Below are positions 1 to 10,917 of a stretch of 64,000 nucleotides of DNA, one piece after another. Origin of the DNA: Aedes albopictus (Eukaryota > Arthropoda > Insecta > Diptera > Culicidae); NCBI RefSeq assembly GCF_035046485.1, contig NC_085136.1, forward strand, positions 221,158,853-221,222,852. Direction: 5' to 3'. How positions within the stretch are numbered: the first letter of the stretch is position 1; every line of letters begins with the position of its first letter. The notes below the pieces were generated by a model. It searched no databases. It had not been told where the DNA came from and saw only the letters and a program-made list of their open reading frames with translations. The position numbers and the translations under genes are program-made.

Positions 1-3000
1 ATTCCTCCAGGAATTCCTGCAAGGATTCCTCCAGGAATTCCTGCAAGGATTCCTACAGGAATTCCTGCAAGGATTCCTCCAGGAATTCCTGCAAGGATTC
101 CTCCAGGAATTCCTGCAAGGATTCCTCCAGGAATTCCTGCAAGGATTCCTCCAGGAATTCCTGCAAGGATTTCTCCAGGAATTCCTGCAAGGATTCCTCC
201 AGGAATTCCTGCAAGGATTCCTCCAGGAATTCCTGCAAGGATTCCTCCAGGAATTCCTGCAAGGATTCCTCCAGGAATTCCTGCAAGGATTCCTCCAGGA
301 ATTCCTGCAAGGATTCCTCCAGGAATTCCTGCAAGGATTCCTCCAGGAATTTCTGCAAGGATTCCTCCAGGAATTCCTGCAAGGGTTCCTCCAGGAATTC
401 CTGCAAGGATTCCTCCAGGAATTCCTGCAAGGATTCCTCCAGGAATTCCTGCAAGGATTCCTCCAGGAATTCCTGCACGGATTCCTCCAGGAATTCCTGC
501 AAGGATTCCTGCAAGGATTCCTGCAAGGATTCCTGCAAGGATTCCAGGAATTCCTGCAGGGATTCCTCCAGGAATTCCTGCAGGGATTTCTCCAGGAATT
601 CCTGCAGGGATTTCTCCAGGAATTCCTCCAGGGATTCCTCCAGGAATTCCTCCAGGGATTCCTCCAGGAATTCCTCCAGGGATTCCTCCAGGAATTCCTC
701 CAGGGATTCCTCCAGGAATTCCTCCAGGGATTCCTCCAGGAATTCCTCCAGGGATTCCTCCAGGAATTCCTCCAGGGATTCCTCCAGGAATTCCTCCAGG
801 GATTCCTCCAGGAATTCCTCCAGGGATTCCTGCAGGAATTCCTCCAGGGATTCCTCCAGGAATTCCTCCAGGGATTCCTCCAGGAATTCCTCCAGGGATT
901 CCTCCAGGAATTCCTCCAGGGATTCCTCCAGGAATTCCTCCAGGGATTCCTCCATGAATTCCTCCAGGGATTCCTCCAGGAATTCCTCCAGGGATTCCTC
1001 CAGGAATTCCTCCAGGGATTCCTCCAGGAATTCCTCCAGGGATTCCTCCAGGAATTCCTCCAGGGATTCCTCCAGGAATTCCTCCAGGGATTCCTCCAGG
1101 AATTCCTCCAGGGATTCCTCCAGGAATTCCTCCAGGGATTCCTCCAGGAATTCCTCCAGGGATTCCTCCAGGAATTCCTCCAGGGATTCCTCCAGGAATT
1201 CCTCCAGGGATTCCTCCAGGAATTCCTCCAGGGATTCCTCCAGGAATTCCTCCAGGGATTCCTCCAGGAATTCCTCCAGGGATTCCTCCAGGAATTCCTC
1301 CAGGGATTCCTCCAGGAATTCCTCCAGGGATTCCTCCAGGAATTCCTCCAGGGATTCCTCCAGGAATTCCTCCAGGGATTCCTCCAGGAATTCCTCCAGG
1401 GATTCCTCCAGGAATTCCTCCAGGGATTCCTCCAGGAATTCCTCCAGGGATTCCTCCAGGAATTCCTCCAGGGATTCCTCCAGGAATTCCTCCAGGGATT
1501 CCTCCAGGGATTCCTCCAGGAATTCCTCCAGGGATTCCTCCAGGAATTCCTCCAGGGATTCCTCCAGGAATTCCTCCAGGGATTCCTCCAGGAATTCCTC
1601 CAGGGATTCCTCCAGGAATTCCTCCAGGGATTCCTCCAGGAATTCCTCCAGGGATTCCTCCAGGAATTCCTCCAGGGATTCCTCCAGGAATTCCTCCAGG
1701 GATTCCTCCAGGAATTCCTCCAGGGATTCCTCCAGGAATTCCTCCAGGGATTCCTCCAGGAATTCCTCCAGGGATTCCTCCAGGAATTCCTCCAGGGATT
1801 CCTCCAGGAATTCCTCCGGGGATTCCTCCAGGAATTCCTCCGGTGATTCCTCCAGGAATTCCTCAAGGGATTCCTCCAGGAATTCCTCCAGGGATTCCTC
1901 CAGGAATTCCTCCAGGGATTCCTCCAGGAATTCCTCCAGGGATTCCTCCAGGAATTCCTCCAGGGATTCCTCCAGGAATTCCTCCAGTGATTCCTCCAGG
2001 AATTTCTCCAGGGATTCCTCCAGGGATTCCTCCAGGAATTCCTCCAGGGATTCCTCCAGGAATTCCTCCAGGGATTCCTCCAGGAATTCCTCCAGTGATT
2101 CCTCCAGGAATTTCTCCAGGGATTCCTCCAGGGATTCCTCCAGGGATTCCTCCAGGAATTCCTCCAGGGATTCCTCCAGGAATTCCTCCAGGGATTCCTC
2201 CAGGAATTCCTCCAGGGATTCCTCCAGGAATTCCTCCAGGGATTCCTCCAGGAATTCCTCCAGGGATTCCTCCAGGAATTCCTCCAGGGATTCCTCCAGG
2301 AATTCCTCCAGGGATTCCTCCAGGAATTCCTCCAGGGATTCCTCCAGGAATTCCTCCAGGGATTCCTCCAGGAATTCCTCCAGGGATTCCTCCAGGAATT
2401 CCTCCAGGGATTCCTCCAGGAATTCCTCCAGGGATTCCTCCAGGAATTCCTCCAGTGATTCCTCCAGGAATTTCTCCATGGATTCCTCCAGGGATTCCTC
2501 CATGGATTCCTCCAGGAATTCCTCCAGGGATTCCTCCAGGAATTCCTCCAGGGATTCCTCCAGGAATTCCTCCAGGGATTCCTCCAGGAATTCCTCCAGG
2601 GATTCCTCCAGGAATTCCTCCAGGGATTCCTCCAGGAATTCCTCCAGGGATTCCTCCAGGAATTCCTCCAGGGATTCCTCCAGGAATTCCTCCAGGGATT
2701 CCTCCAGAAATTCCTCCAGGGATTCCTCCAGGAATTCCTCCAGGGATTCCTCCAGGGATTCCTCCAGGAATTCCTCCAGGGATTCCTCCAGGAATTCCTC
2801 CAGGGATTCCTCCAGGAATTCCTCCAGGGATTCCTCCAGGAATTCCTCCAGGGATTCCTCCAGGAATTCCTCCAGGGATTCCTCCAGGAATTCCTCCAGG
2901 GATTCCTCCAGGAATTCCTCCAGGGATTTCTCCAGGAATTCCTCCAGGGATTTCTCCAGGAATTCCTCCAGGGATTCCTCCAGGATTTCCTCCAGGGATT

Positions 3001-4080
3001 CCTCCAGGGATTCCTCCAGGAATTCCTCCAGCGATTCCTCCAGGAATTCCTCCAGGTATTCCTCCAGGAATTCCTCCAGGGATTCCTCCAGGAATTCCTC
3101 GAGGGATTCCTCCAGGAATTCCTCCAGGGATTCCTCCAGGAATTCCTCCAGGGATTCCTCCAGGGATTCCTCCAGGGATTCCTCTAGGAATTCCTCCAGG
3201 TATTCCTCCAGGAATTCCTCCAGGGATTCCTTCAGGAATTTCTCCAGGGGTTCCTCCAGGAATTCCTCCAGGGATTCCTCCAGGATTTCTTCCAGGGATT
3301 CCTCCAGGGATTCCTCCAGGAATTCCTCCAGGGATTCCTCCAGGAATTCCTCCAGGTATTCCTCCAGGAATTCCTCCAGGGATTCCTCCAGGAATTCCTC
3401 CAGGGATTCCTCCAGGAATTCCTCCAGGAATTCCTCCAGGGATTCCTCCAGGAATTCCTCCAGGGATTCCTCCAGGGATTCCTCCAGGGATTCCTCCAGG
3501 GATTCCTCTAGGAATTCCTCCAGGTATTCCTCCAGGGATTCCTTCAGGAATTCCTCCAGGGATTCCTCCAGGAATTCCTCCAGGGATTCCTCCAGGGATT
3601 CCTCCAGGGATTCCTCCAGGGATTCCTCCAGGGATTCCTCCAGGGATTCCTCCAGGGATTCCTCCAGGGATTCCTCCAGGGATTCCTCCAGGGATTCCTC
3701 CAGGGATTCCTCCAGGGATTCCTCCAGGGATTCCTCCAGGGATTCCTCCAGGGATTCCTCCAGGGATTCCTCCAGGGATTCCTCCAGGGATTCCTCCAGG
3801 GATTCCTCCAGGGATTCCTCCAGGGATTCCTCCAGGGATTCCTCCAGGGATTCCTCCAGGGATTCCTCCAGGGATTCCTCCAGGGATTCCTCCAGGGATT
3901 CCTCCAGGGATTCCTCCAGGGATTCCTCCTGGGATTCCTCCAGGGATTCCTCCTGGGATTCCTCCAGGATATCTTCCAGGGATTCCTCCAGGAATTTCTC
4001 CAGGGATTCCTCCAGGAATTTCCCCAGGGATTCCTCCAGGAATTCTTCCAGGGATTCCCCCAGGGATTCCTCCGGGATTC
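1..4080. repeat. 12-bp minisatellite with 24-bp dimers
   Basis: Tandem array of the 12-mer RGGATTCCTCCA, mostly as a 24-bp dimer alternating GGAATTCCTCCA and GGGATTCCTCCA. Three zones are visible. About 1-600 has dimers with CCTGCAAGG variants. About 600-3580 is the alternating dimer. About 3582-3968 is a homogenised block of pure GGGATTCCTCCA. Marker variants such as GTGATTCC recur near 1987, 2095 and 2455, at spacings of 108 and 360 bp, both multiples of 12; this points to amplification of segments longer than the dimer. The array is cut by the window start. Because 12 is a multiple of 3 and the consensus has no stop in any of the six frames, its long ORFs ([12 protein letters not shown] and EFLEESLE repeats) are not evidence of coding. 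Confidence 0.97.
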
Positions 4081-4380
4081 CTTCAGGAACTCTTCAAGGG
4101 ATTCCTCCTAGTATTACTCCAGAGAATACTCTAGGAATTACTCCAGTGATTTTTCCAGGAATACCTCCACGAATTCTTCCAGGTATTTTTTTCAGGAATT
4201 TCTCCAAGGATTCCTCCAAGTCTTTCTCCAGGGATTCCTCCAGGATATCCCTCAGGAATTCCTCCAGGAATTTTTCCAAGGTTTTCTCTAGGAACTCATC
4301 CATGGATGCCTCCAGGAATTTCTTATGGTATTCATCCAGGAATTCCTCCAAGAAGTGCTGCAGAGAAACCTCCATGAATT
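4081..4380. repeat. decayed edge of the 12-mer array
   Basis: The 12-mer ATTCCTCCAGGA can still be followed, but with many substitutions and small indels, fading into non-repetitive AT-rich DNA near 4380. It resembles the larger decayed blocks at 16975-22990, 43985-45190 and 63105-64000. Confidence 0.85.
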
Positions 4381-4939
4381 TAATTAAATTTTTTCCAACT
4401 ATGTATTTGCATCCCATGACAGATAAATATTTATCGATCTCAACTGTAAGGTCGATACTGAACGTTGTATGTAAATACATTGTTGGAATTAAAAGGGACG
4501 ATATTTTTGTTGTTACGATTTTGTCATACTTCATTCAATCGGTTGTACCGCAAAGCTGTATTTTGTGTGGTGTCCTTTACTTGAAATCTCTTCTAAACTA
4601 GCAACATACATAAATACCTGAAAGAGACGTTTTGGGATCAGTTGATCTTACCTGAAAAGAAAGAAAAAATTTCAATTCGATTTTGTATCTTTGTATTTTA
4701 AATTCTAGTAAAGTAAGTAAATGTTTCCATGCAATACATTATTTAAGATTACTGATGATCGAAAACATAAGGATCTCTATTCAAGATATTTCGGTAATGA
4801 TTCAGAATATACACTAACCTAATTCACGCATTGTTTTTATATATTTTTTGGCTTTTCTGATTATGGGTTACTACTTGTGGTATCATAACATGTATATTAG
4901 TGAAACAGTCTTTGAATGCTGGAACAACAATGGTTTCAG
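4381..4939. other. AT-rich DNA, nothing recognised
   Basis: No coding signal, RNA gene or clear repeat was seen. The read-through of the array frame to 4601 is fortuitous. Confidence 0.5.
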
Positions 4940-5078
4940 AATGGGTTACTGCACGAATTTATACTGGCCTGCTTACTCTCACACGAAATTTGACGTTTGA
5001 GCGGTGTCGGCACCGCTCAAACGTCAAATTGTCTGTGAGAGTAAGCAGGTCAGCACAAAGTCGTGCAGTGAACCATAT
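4940..5078. mobile_element. foldback MITE, about 140 bp
   Basis: A near-perfect inverted repeat. The left arm (ATGGGTTACTGCACG onward) is mirrored by the right arm ending CGTGCAGTGAACCAT. The centre at about 4991-5025 is a strong palindrome around GAGCGGTG-TCGG-CACCGCTC. There is no coding capacity. Non-autonomous foldback DNA elements have this form. The target-site duplication is not clear. Confidence 0.8.
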
Positions 5079-5169
5079 TGTCGCTAGGTGTTTATGTGGT
5101 GCTGAAAACAACAAATACATTCCAAGCCTTGCGAAACTCAAAGGATGACGAATGGCCAATAGTGGCTAA

Positions 5170-5940
5170 GTGAAGGCATGCAAGGTAGAGAAGTTTAACG
5201 CGAGTTTTTGGGAACTTTCATGGAAGTTCAAAGGGAATTTCAGCGGTGTCTCAAAGCGTTTAAGGACAAACGTCATAAAATCCCGCTGCAATAGTGCATC
5301 AGAACTTTAGACGCACAAATCTTAAGAAACAAGCTTCAAACAACAGTGCATTTTATTATTATGTTCTTGCTCACTTGCAATAAGCTTAAAATAAAAAGAT
5401 CAGGTGCGCTGGTTTTGTTTACGAAGAGATTTGTGCGATCAAAATCGTGAGTAGGTGCCAAAGTCGGCCATTGTGGCGGCCATTTTTGGTTTCTAACAAG
5501 TCTGTCCTTAAGAGGGGCTTTAGAAAAGTTCCTCGGGGACTTAAGGAGCTCTCTGTAAATCTTCAAAACGTTTTTCAGTGGATTTTAAGTGGTGTTTCGT
5601 TGCATCTCAAAGCGATTCAATAATCTTTGGGGGTTTAACAAGGTTCGAAAAGCTTCAAGGAAGTACAGATGAGTTTAGACCTAGTAGGATGTTGGGGTAT
5701 ATATGACCCAGACTGGCTAGCTTAATGTATACTACGCTATCGTGGTGCGCCTAGTGTGAAATCTTTAAAGGCTACTTTAGAAGCGTTTCAATACGCTTCA
5801 AAGGAATTTCAGGAGGCTTTTTGGGGTTTCAGAGACTTAACAGGTTATCAGGTGAGTTCCTGCAACGTTTCAGGGGGTTTGTGACGTTACAAGACGTGTC
5901 AAGGCTGAAGATTTGACGAAACCAAACCTCGAATTTTCAA
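5170..5940. repeat. degenerate decamer repeat (GTTTCAAGGC family)
   Basis: Loosely tandem variants of GTTTCAAGGC / TTTCAGGGG at about 10-bp spacing, heavily mutated and mixed with unrelated stretches. The same family recurs at 9830-10390, 14070-15760 and 30340-32250. No coding potential was recognised. Confidence 0.55.
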
Positions 5941-6066
5941 GAGCACAAATTTGAAGAACCGAATGCTAGTTTGTGCTTGAAAGTTGATCGATTGGTCACC
6001 ACCACCGGGTAACAAATCGACTAACGTTTCAGCGCAAGCCGACATTTGGTTCTTCAGATTTGTGCT
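5941..6066. mobile_element. foldback element, 126 bp
   Basis: Inverted repeat. The left arm GAGCACAAATTTGAAGAACC is mirrored by the right arm GGTTCTTCAGATTTGTGCTT, and pairing extends about 55 bp per arm with scattered mismatches. It is non-coding and may be a MITE or foldback element. A duplication flanking it is not evident. Confidence 0.75.
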
Positions 6067-6281
6067 TGTTGCGGATGAGGGTGGAAGAGATCGTACCGAC
6101 TCTTACAGCAGACACATATTTAATTTGGTCAGCTAAAAAGCTAAAATGAGCACATTTATTAAAAACCATTCAATATACACATACATTTATGTACTTACTA
6201 ATTCGGTAACCTAGCTGGGCAGACAAATGCTGCCATCCTCTTCGAAATACATCTCCGCACTGGTTTTACAAATTAGCTCAT

Positions 6282-9200
6282 AAGACCAAGCCCACTCATG
6301 GGCTCAATCAAGCGTTTTAACGTCAAGTAGAGTCCCGAACAAAGAAACGAACCGCACCGGTCGCTGCTAAGTAGGGCTCGAAAGCGAAAAGTTTACGTAC
6401 GGTTCGTAGCAGGGCTTAGAATATAGAGACACGCAAAGTACGGTCTCTATCCGTAGGCTCGTGCGCTCTCTCGCGTTTAGCTCTCTGGGTAGCGTAAAGA
6501 GGAGACGAAAGAACATGAGTATGGATTTGTTGCCAGGTATATAGTTTCTAGAGAATGATTTTCTTGTTTTGTATAGGTAGGAATTTATTTTAGTTTGCAT
6601 CAAATATTTGAAGTTTTCAACCAATCAATATCATAGATCGTTACACGAATAACAAAACAAATTGTCTGACATAGAATTGTGATAGAGTGACAATACAAAC
6701 GCAGAAAAATAATAGGTTTAAATTGACAAGCTTTGCTTAAGTATGTTATGAATAAAGTTTTCGCTTCTTCGCCAATTTTAGGATCATGCATATCGAAAAT
6801 GTATTGATTTTCTCTTAAAAGTAGTTACGATTGCTCATAATCGCACCTTTAGTTTTTGATTCGGCCGATCGTTTTGAAACTAATATTTGATGAAATGTAT
6901 AGTTATTCAGTGAGTTTTGCTGTTTTAACACCTTCATGTTTGAGCCGGGTTTTCTACGCAGCAAGTAAAGCTTAGTTTCGCACATTTAGAAAAATGTCCA
7001 AATAAATAACTCGCGAAGTTCGTTCCGACAAGTTTCAAAATTATCGTCATCTGACGCAGATTCCGGTGAGAAGATGTGCGTATTTTCTAACCCGAAAAGA
7101 AACTGTTTGACAATAATAAGGAGTGTATCGGAAAGTAGTTGAAAATGTTCAGGATGCTCTATCTCGAAGCTGGATTGGTCTTTTCATTTCGGTTCTCCTA
7201 TAAAATTTTCTCAATATAGTTAAGTTTAGAATAGCTAGAAAAAATTTGGAAAATGTTTAGTATTATTGAAAATATGGTTAAATGAATACACCTCACAAAA
7301 CAAAAATCTGCACAAAATGCAATTTTGTTAAGATTTTTCAACACTTCAAAAATTCGTAGCGAATAAAATTTGTACGATAAAAAATCTGGAAAATATTGAT
7401 GTTTGTTAACAGTTATGTACACATAACATATCATTCAACACCGACTTTTAAAATTCATATTTTCGATAGAAAAATCACCAATATCTACAAAATGGTCCAC
7501 TCCAAAATACGTCTATTTTTTGGTCAAACTTTGAAGTTCTGCTTTTGATATCTTAAAATGTTATAAAATTATATTTTTTGCTCTAACTTACTCGTCCATA
7601 AATTAAAAAACATACCCTATTTTAAAATATGCGAATTTTTCATTTTATGTATTTTTTATTTGCGTAAACATGATTTGGAGGAGCATACAAAAAGGTGTTC
7701 CTCAAAAATGGCCTTTTTCCATTTTTAAGAATTGCGCTAAAATGCGGTGGAGATTTTTCTTGAAAAAAATAATTTGCCTATATCATGAGGATTCTGGAGC
7801 TTATTATATTTGCACAAAAAAGTTAACAATTTTCAAACATTATCGAACTTTTTTCGCAATTTGAAATTTTTAGGTGTGCAAAAATTTAAAAATATGCGTT
7901 CAGTAATCTAGGTTAAAAGCCCAGTTAAAAGAACATTTTTAGAAAATCATGAAAGCCATTTCTTTTTCCAAGGATTTATACAGTATCTCCAAATTACTTA
8001 AAAGTTGTATTAAACTATTTTTGAGGCTATTGTAAACATTTTCAACTACTTTACGATACACTCCTTAGGTGACCACAAGGTTTTCTTTCTTCACTTTCCG
8101 GGCTGAGATCCTCCGCTTTGAAAGAGCTGTGCCTCGCGTTTCGTTTTGTCGTGTATATTTCAAAAAGGCAAAAGAGTTTTGGTTTGATTGCTGTTTTTGA
8201 AAATGGTGGTCGTCAGTGGGTGGTTTATTAAATATAAACTTAAAAATATAAATTAAATAAACGAGACATTAGGAAGAAAGTGTGCGAAATGGGTAACTTC
8301 ACCGTCCAAACATCCTTCCTCCCCTGTAAATTCGAGAAGTACTTTGCCGAAATAAAATATTCTGTACTCCAAGTATTTCGACGAATCATCTTTGCGCGTA
8401 AATACAACGCAGTAGACCAGGCCGCTTTGATGCATGTGTCATATCTCTGATATGCTGCAAGCATCAGTATTGACAAGAAAAGTAACACGATTGCTTTCCA
8501 GGGTGATTCCGCGTATGTATGAGATTAGATAAGAGTAGTCACGATTTTTCAAAGATGCATTGACTGTACCTAACTCAACTCAGATATCATAGAAACACTA
8601 CAGTTATTTCTTTTTGTAAAAACTAAATCATACCGATAAAAATCTTAAAAAATTTAGTCGAGCTGCCAAGTTTCACCAATTAAAATAGGCGGTGTGCAGG
8701 ACTGCCATATTGTAGGTTCCTCGTTATAGAAAAAGCAAGGCGGTGGATGTTAAAATACAACAATTGTTGTATGAAGTGCCAAAAAGGAGAGTGGGCTCAT
8801 TATGTACTTTGACAAATACGCAGTCTACTTCAAGCGCATAGAATCTGCTTCCAACAAAATATTCATATACCAGCATCCAAAAGATCGCAATATATATTAA
8901 GATTTGCGAGTGATGCTTTGTAACTAAAAGGTTGTGACTGAGTATAGAATTAGCTGATGTTAAAATACACGTTAATGAAAAAAGGTTGCGCAAACTTATC
9001 GCAGACTGTTAGAAGACAGCTTCTACTATGACCAGGATTCAAGAATCTTGACCTACGCGAAGTTCTAAAGGAGACAACTACGTTATAAATGTGTTAGAAA
9101 TGCAAGGGATGTAGTTATTCAATAAACCTAATTATTAAAAAAGATGCTCATAACCTCAAATTCAAATAAATTTCTTGCGAGAAAGGCAACATGAATATTG

Positions 9201-9696
9201 AAGAGATGGATATTATTTTAGATAAAAATTCAACCTACAAGTCATACAGTAAGCAACAAACATATAATTTAAAAAAAAGATTGCTTGAATTCCGGGATTA
9301 AATACAATCATAAATTATTGAGAAAATGATATCTTTAAACGCACCAAGACTGGTACAAATCTCCAAGGGAATTATTTTTTTGAATTCAATTTTTACTAAC
9401 AGTTTTCAGTCTTATCCAAAACCCCATCTTTCATTATATGAGCACAAATTATTATACTGAATAAGATTTGCAATAACCCCATAGAAATATACAAAATATT
9501 GCGATGATATTCAGAAGTGCAAAAAACCGATGGTACGGAGAGAATAGAGACCACCGGTGCGCAAAGGTGACCGATCATTATTTTACTCACATGGAAACGA
9601 ACGACCGGTGCGAAAATGGGTTGATAACGAAATTAAAAATCGTTAACGACGTGCTGTTGCGTGTGTAGTATTAAGCCCACGGGTGGGCTTGGTCTA
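6282..9696. mobile_element. 3.4-kb TIR element, no recognisable transposase
   Basis: Both ends carry AAGACCAAGCCCACTCATGG-like sequence in inverted orientation (6282 rightward; 9696 leftward reads TAGACCAAGCCCACCCGTGG). Each terminus contains a small palindrome, AGCCCAC..GTGGGCT. A subterminal GCACCGGTCG occurs at 6354-6363 and inverted at 9602-9611, in the same orientation relative to each end. A second element (7119-8065) is nested inside. Minus-strand ORFs at 8240-8993 and 9396-9590 have hydrophobic stretches but match no family I recognise. No clear TSD was seen, so the exact ends are uncertain. Confidence 0.6.
7119..8065. mobile_element. TA-flanked MITE, 947 bp
   Basis: Terminal inverted repeats of about 31 bp with a single mismatch: left AGGAGTGTATCGGAAAGTAG and continuing, right the complement of AGGAGTGTATCGTAAAGTAG. 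TA dinucleotides at 7117-7118 and 8066-8067 flank the element, as expected for Tc1/mariner-type insertion. The interior is AT-rich without an intact transposase. It lies inside the 6282-9696 element and is therefore younger than it. Confidence 0.9.
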
Positions 9697-9829
9697 ATAG
9701 AAATGTTCTACGTCTATCTTTACAATTGCTGGGGTATTCGCAGGGGTGCTCAAATTACTTTAGTGTTCAAATTAATCGCACTCCGTTCTGCGTAACAGTG
9801 CTCTTGAGAAATCGCGATGTGGGTTCGTT

Positions 9830-10390
9830 ATATCTACACCTTATGGGAGTTTTAGAAGGACTTAAAGACATTTCGAGGAGTTTCATGCAATTCAGAGGCT
9901 CGAATGAGAGATCCATGGGAGTTTTAGAGTGTTATCAATGCTAGTTCATGGGACTTGCGGTGAACTTAAAGGGGTTTCAAAGGCGTTCCAAGTCGTTGAT
10001 GAGAAGGGGGGGTTGGTGCCTCATCAAATCTATGATGAGCTTTAGAGGGGGTTAAAGGGTTTTCATTGAATATCAAGATGATTCAGTACATTTAAAGGGG
10101 CTTCAGGCGATCTTAAAGGGTGTTTCAAAGAAGTTTCATTGTGTTTCATGAGATATCAGAGGTGTTTCTTGGGATTTTGTTGTTTTACATGTTTTGAAAT
10201 GCCCTTTAGGGTTTGAAGGGGTTTTCAGAGGTGTTCCAATTGGTTTCAAGGCGTTTGAGTGAGTTTCAAGGAGTCTTATCCAGAGGGCTTCACTGGCTTT
10301 CAGATGAGCATCGCGTGTTTCAAGGGATTGAAAGGCTTCCGTGAGAGCATCAGAAAAGATTCTGAGTGGTTTTGGAGCGTTTCAACAAAA
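9830..10390. repeat. degenerate decamer repeat block
   Basis: Dense GTTTCAAGG / TTTCAGAGG / GGGTTTCAAAGG variants in irregular tandem, the same family as 5170-5940. The short ORFs in it reflect repeat composition. Confidence 0.6.
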
Positions 10391-10598
10391 ATGATTCTCT
10401 GAACGATCATTCATTAAAAGTAGTCTAGGTCTGAACCGCATGCTGATCGGTCGCCTTTAGTTGGCTCTGTGTTTAAAAGATTCAATTTACCTTGCATCAC
10501 ACGAAAACCTTTATCAATATACATCATCATGTTACAACCTTTTACTCAAGGGAGTTCTTGGAGACCCATTAAAGAGTAATTGATTTCACCACTTGTTG

Positions 10599-10661
10599 AT
10601 TTGATTTATTGGTTTGTCTTTATTAAAGAGACTTTCAGCCCTTGGCTTGTTCGTCTCGTCT
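10599..10661 (-). mobile_element. ultrashort hairpin retroposon, copy 1 (63 bp)
   Basis: Read on the minus strand it starts AGACGAGACGAAC, forms a hairpin with outer stem GAGAC/GTCTC and inner stem AGCC/GGCT, and ends TTTAATAAAGACAAACC with an A-rich tail. It is bounded by a perfect 11-bp duplication, ACCACTTGTTG, at 10588-10598 and 10662-10672. A TSD plus an A-rich 3' end indicates target-primed retroposition. The whole insertion is only 63 bp. Related copies are at 42811-42865, 44322-44374 and 63025-63083. Confidence 0.85.
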
Positions 10662-10749
10662 ACCACTTGTTGCATGAAACTCTGTAAACATGCCTTTCAT
10701 TCAAAGTGCTCCAATAGAATTTTTATTTGATGTTTTCAAAAAACGTAGA

Positions 10750-10912
10750 GGGGCTGTCCATAAACCACGTGGTAATTTTTTTGGGAATTTTCAACCCCCC
10801 CCCCACCCGCGTGGTCATTAGTCCATACAAAATATTTTATTTGTCCATACAAAATGGTCATTGGCCGAAACCCCCCCCCCCCCCCATGACCACGTGGTTT
10901 ATGGAGAGCCCC
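10750..10912. mobile_element. 163-bp MITE with GGGGCTGTCC termini
   Basis: The left end GGGGCTGTCCATAAACCACG is mirrored by the right end CACGTGGTTTATGGAGAGCC followed by CC. A 5-bp duplication GTAGA is at 10745-10749 and 10913-10917. The interior has poly-C tracts and two copies of GTCCATACAAAAT. A second copy is at 14141-14300 and a degraded relative at 43196-43430. Confidence 0.9.
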
Positions 10913-10917
10913 GTAGA

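Noticed and set aside
1..4080. CRISPR array
   Set aside because: Units are contiguous 12-mers without unique spacers, and the context is eukaryotic.
53..4601. Long ORFs (816, 1215 and 763 codons) in the 12-mer array
   Set aside because: The 24-bp consensus has no stop in any of the six frames and its period is a multiple of 3, so long ORFs are automatic on both strands.
8240..9590. Minus-strand ORFs with hydrophobic stretches that might be receptor exons
   Set aside because: Short, no recognisable family motif, no clear splice pattern, and they lie inside a TIR element; kept only as a point to check.
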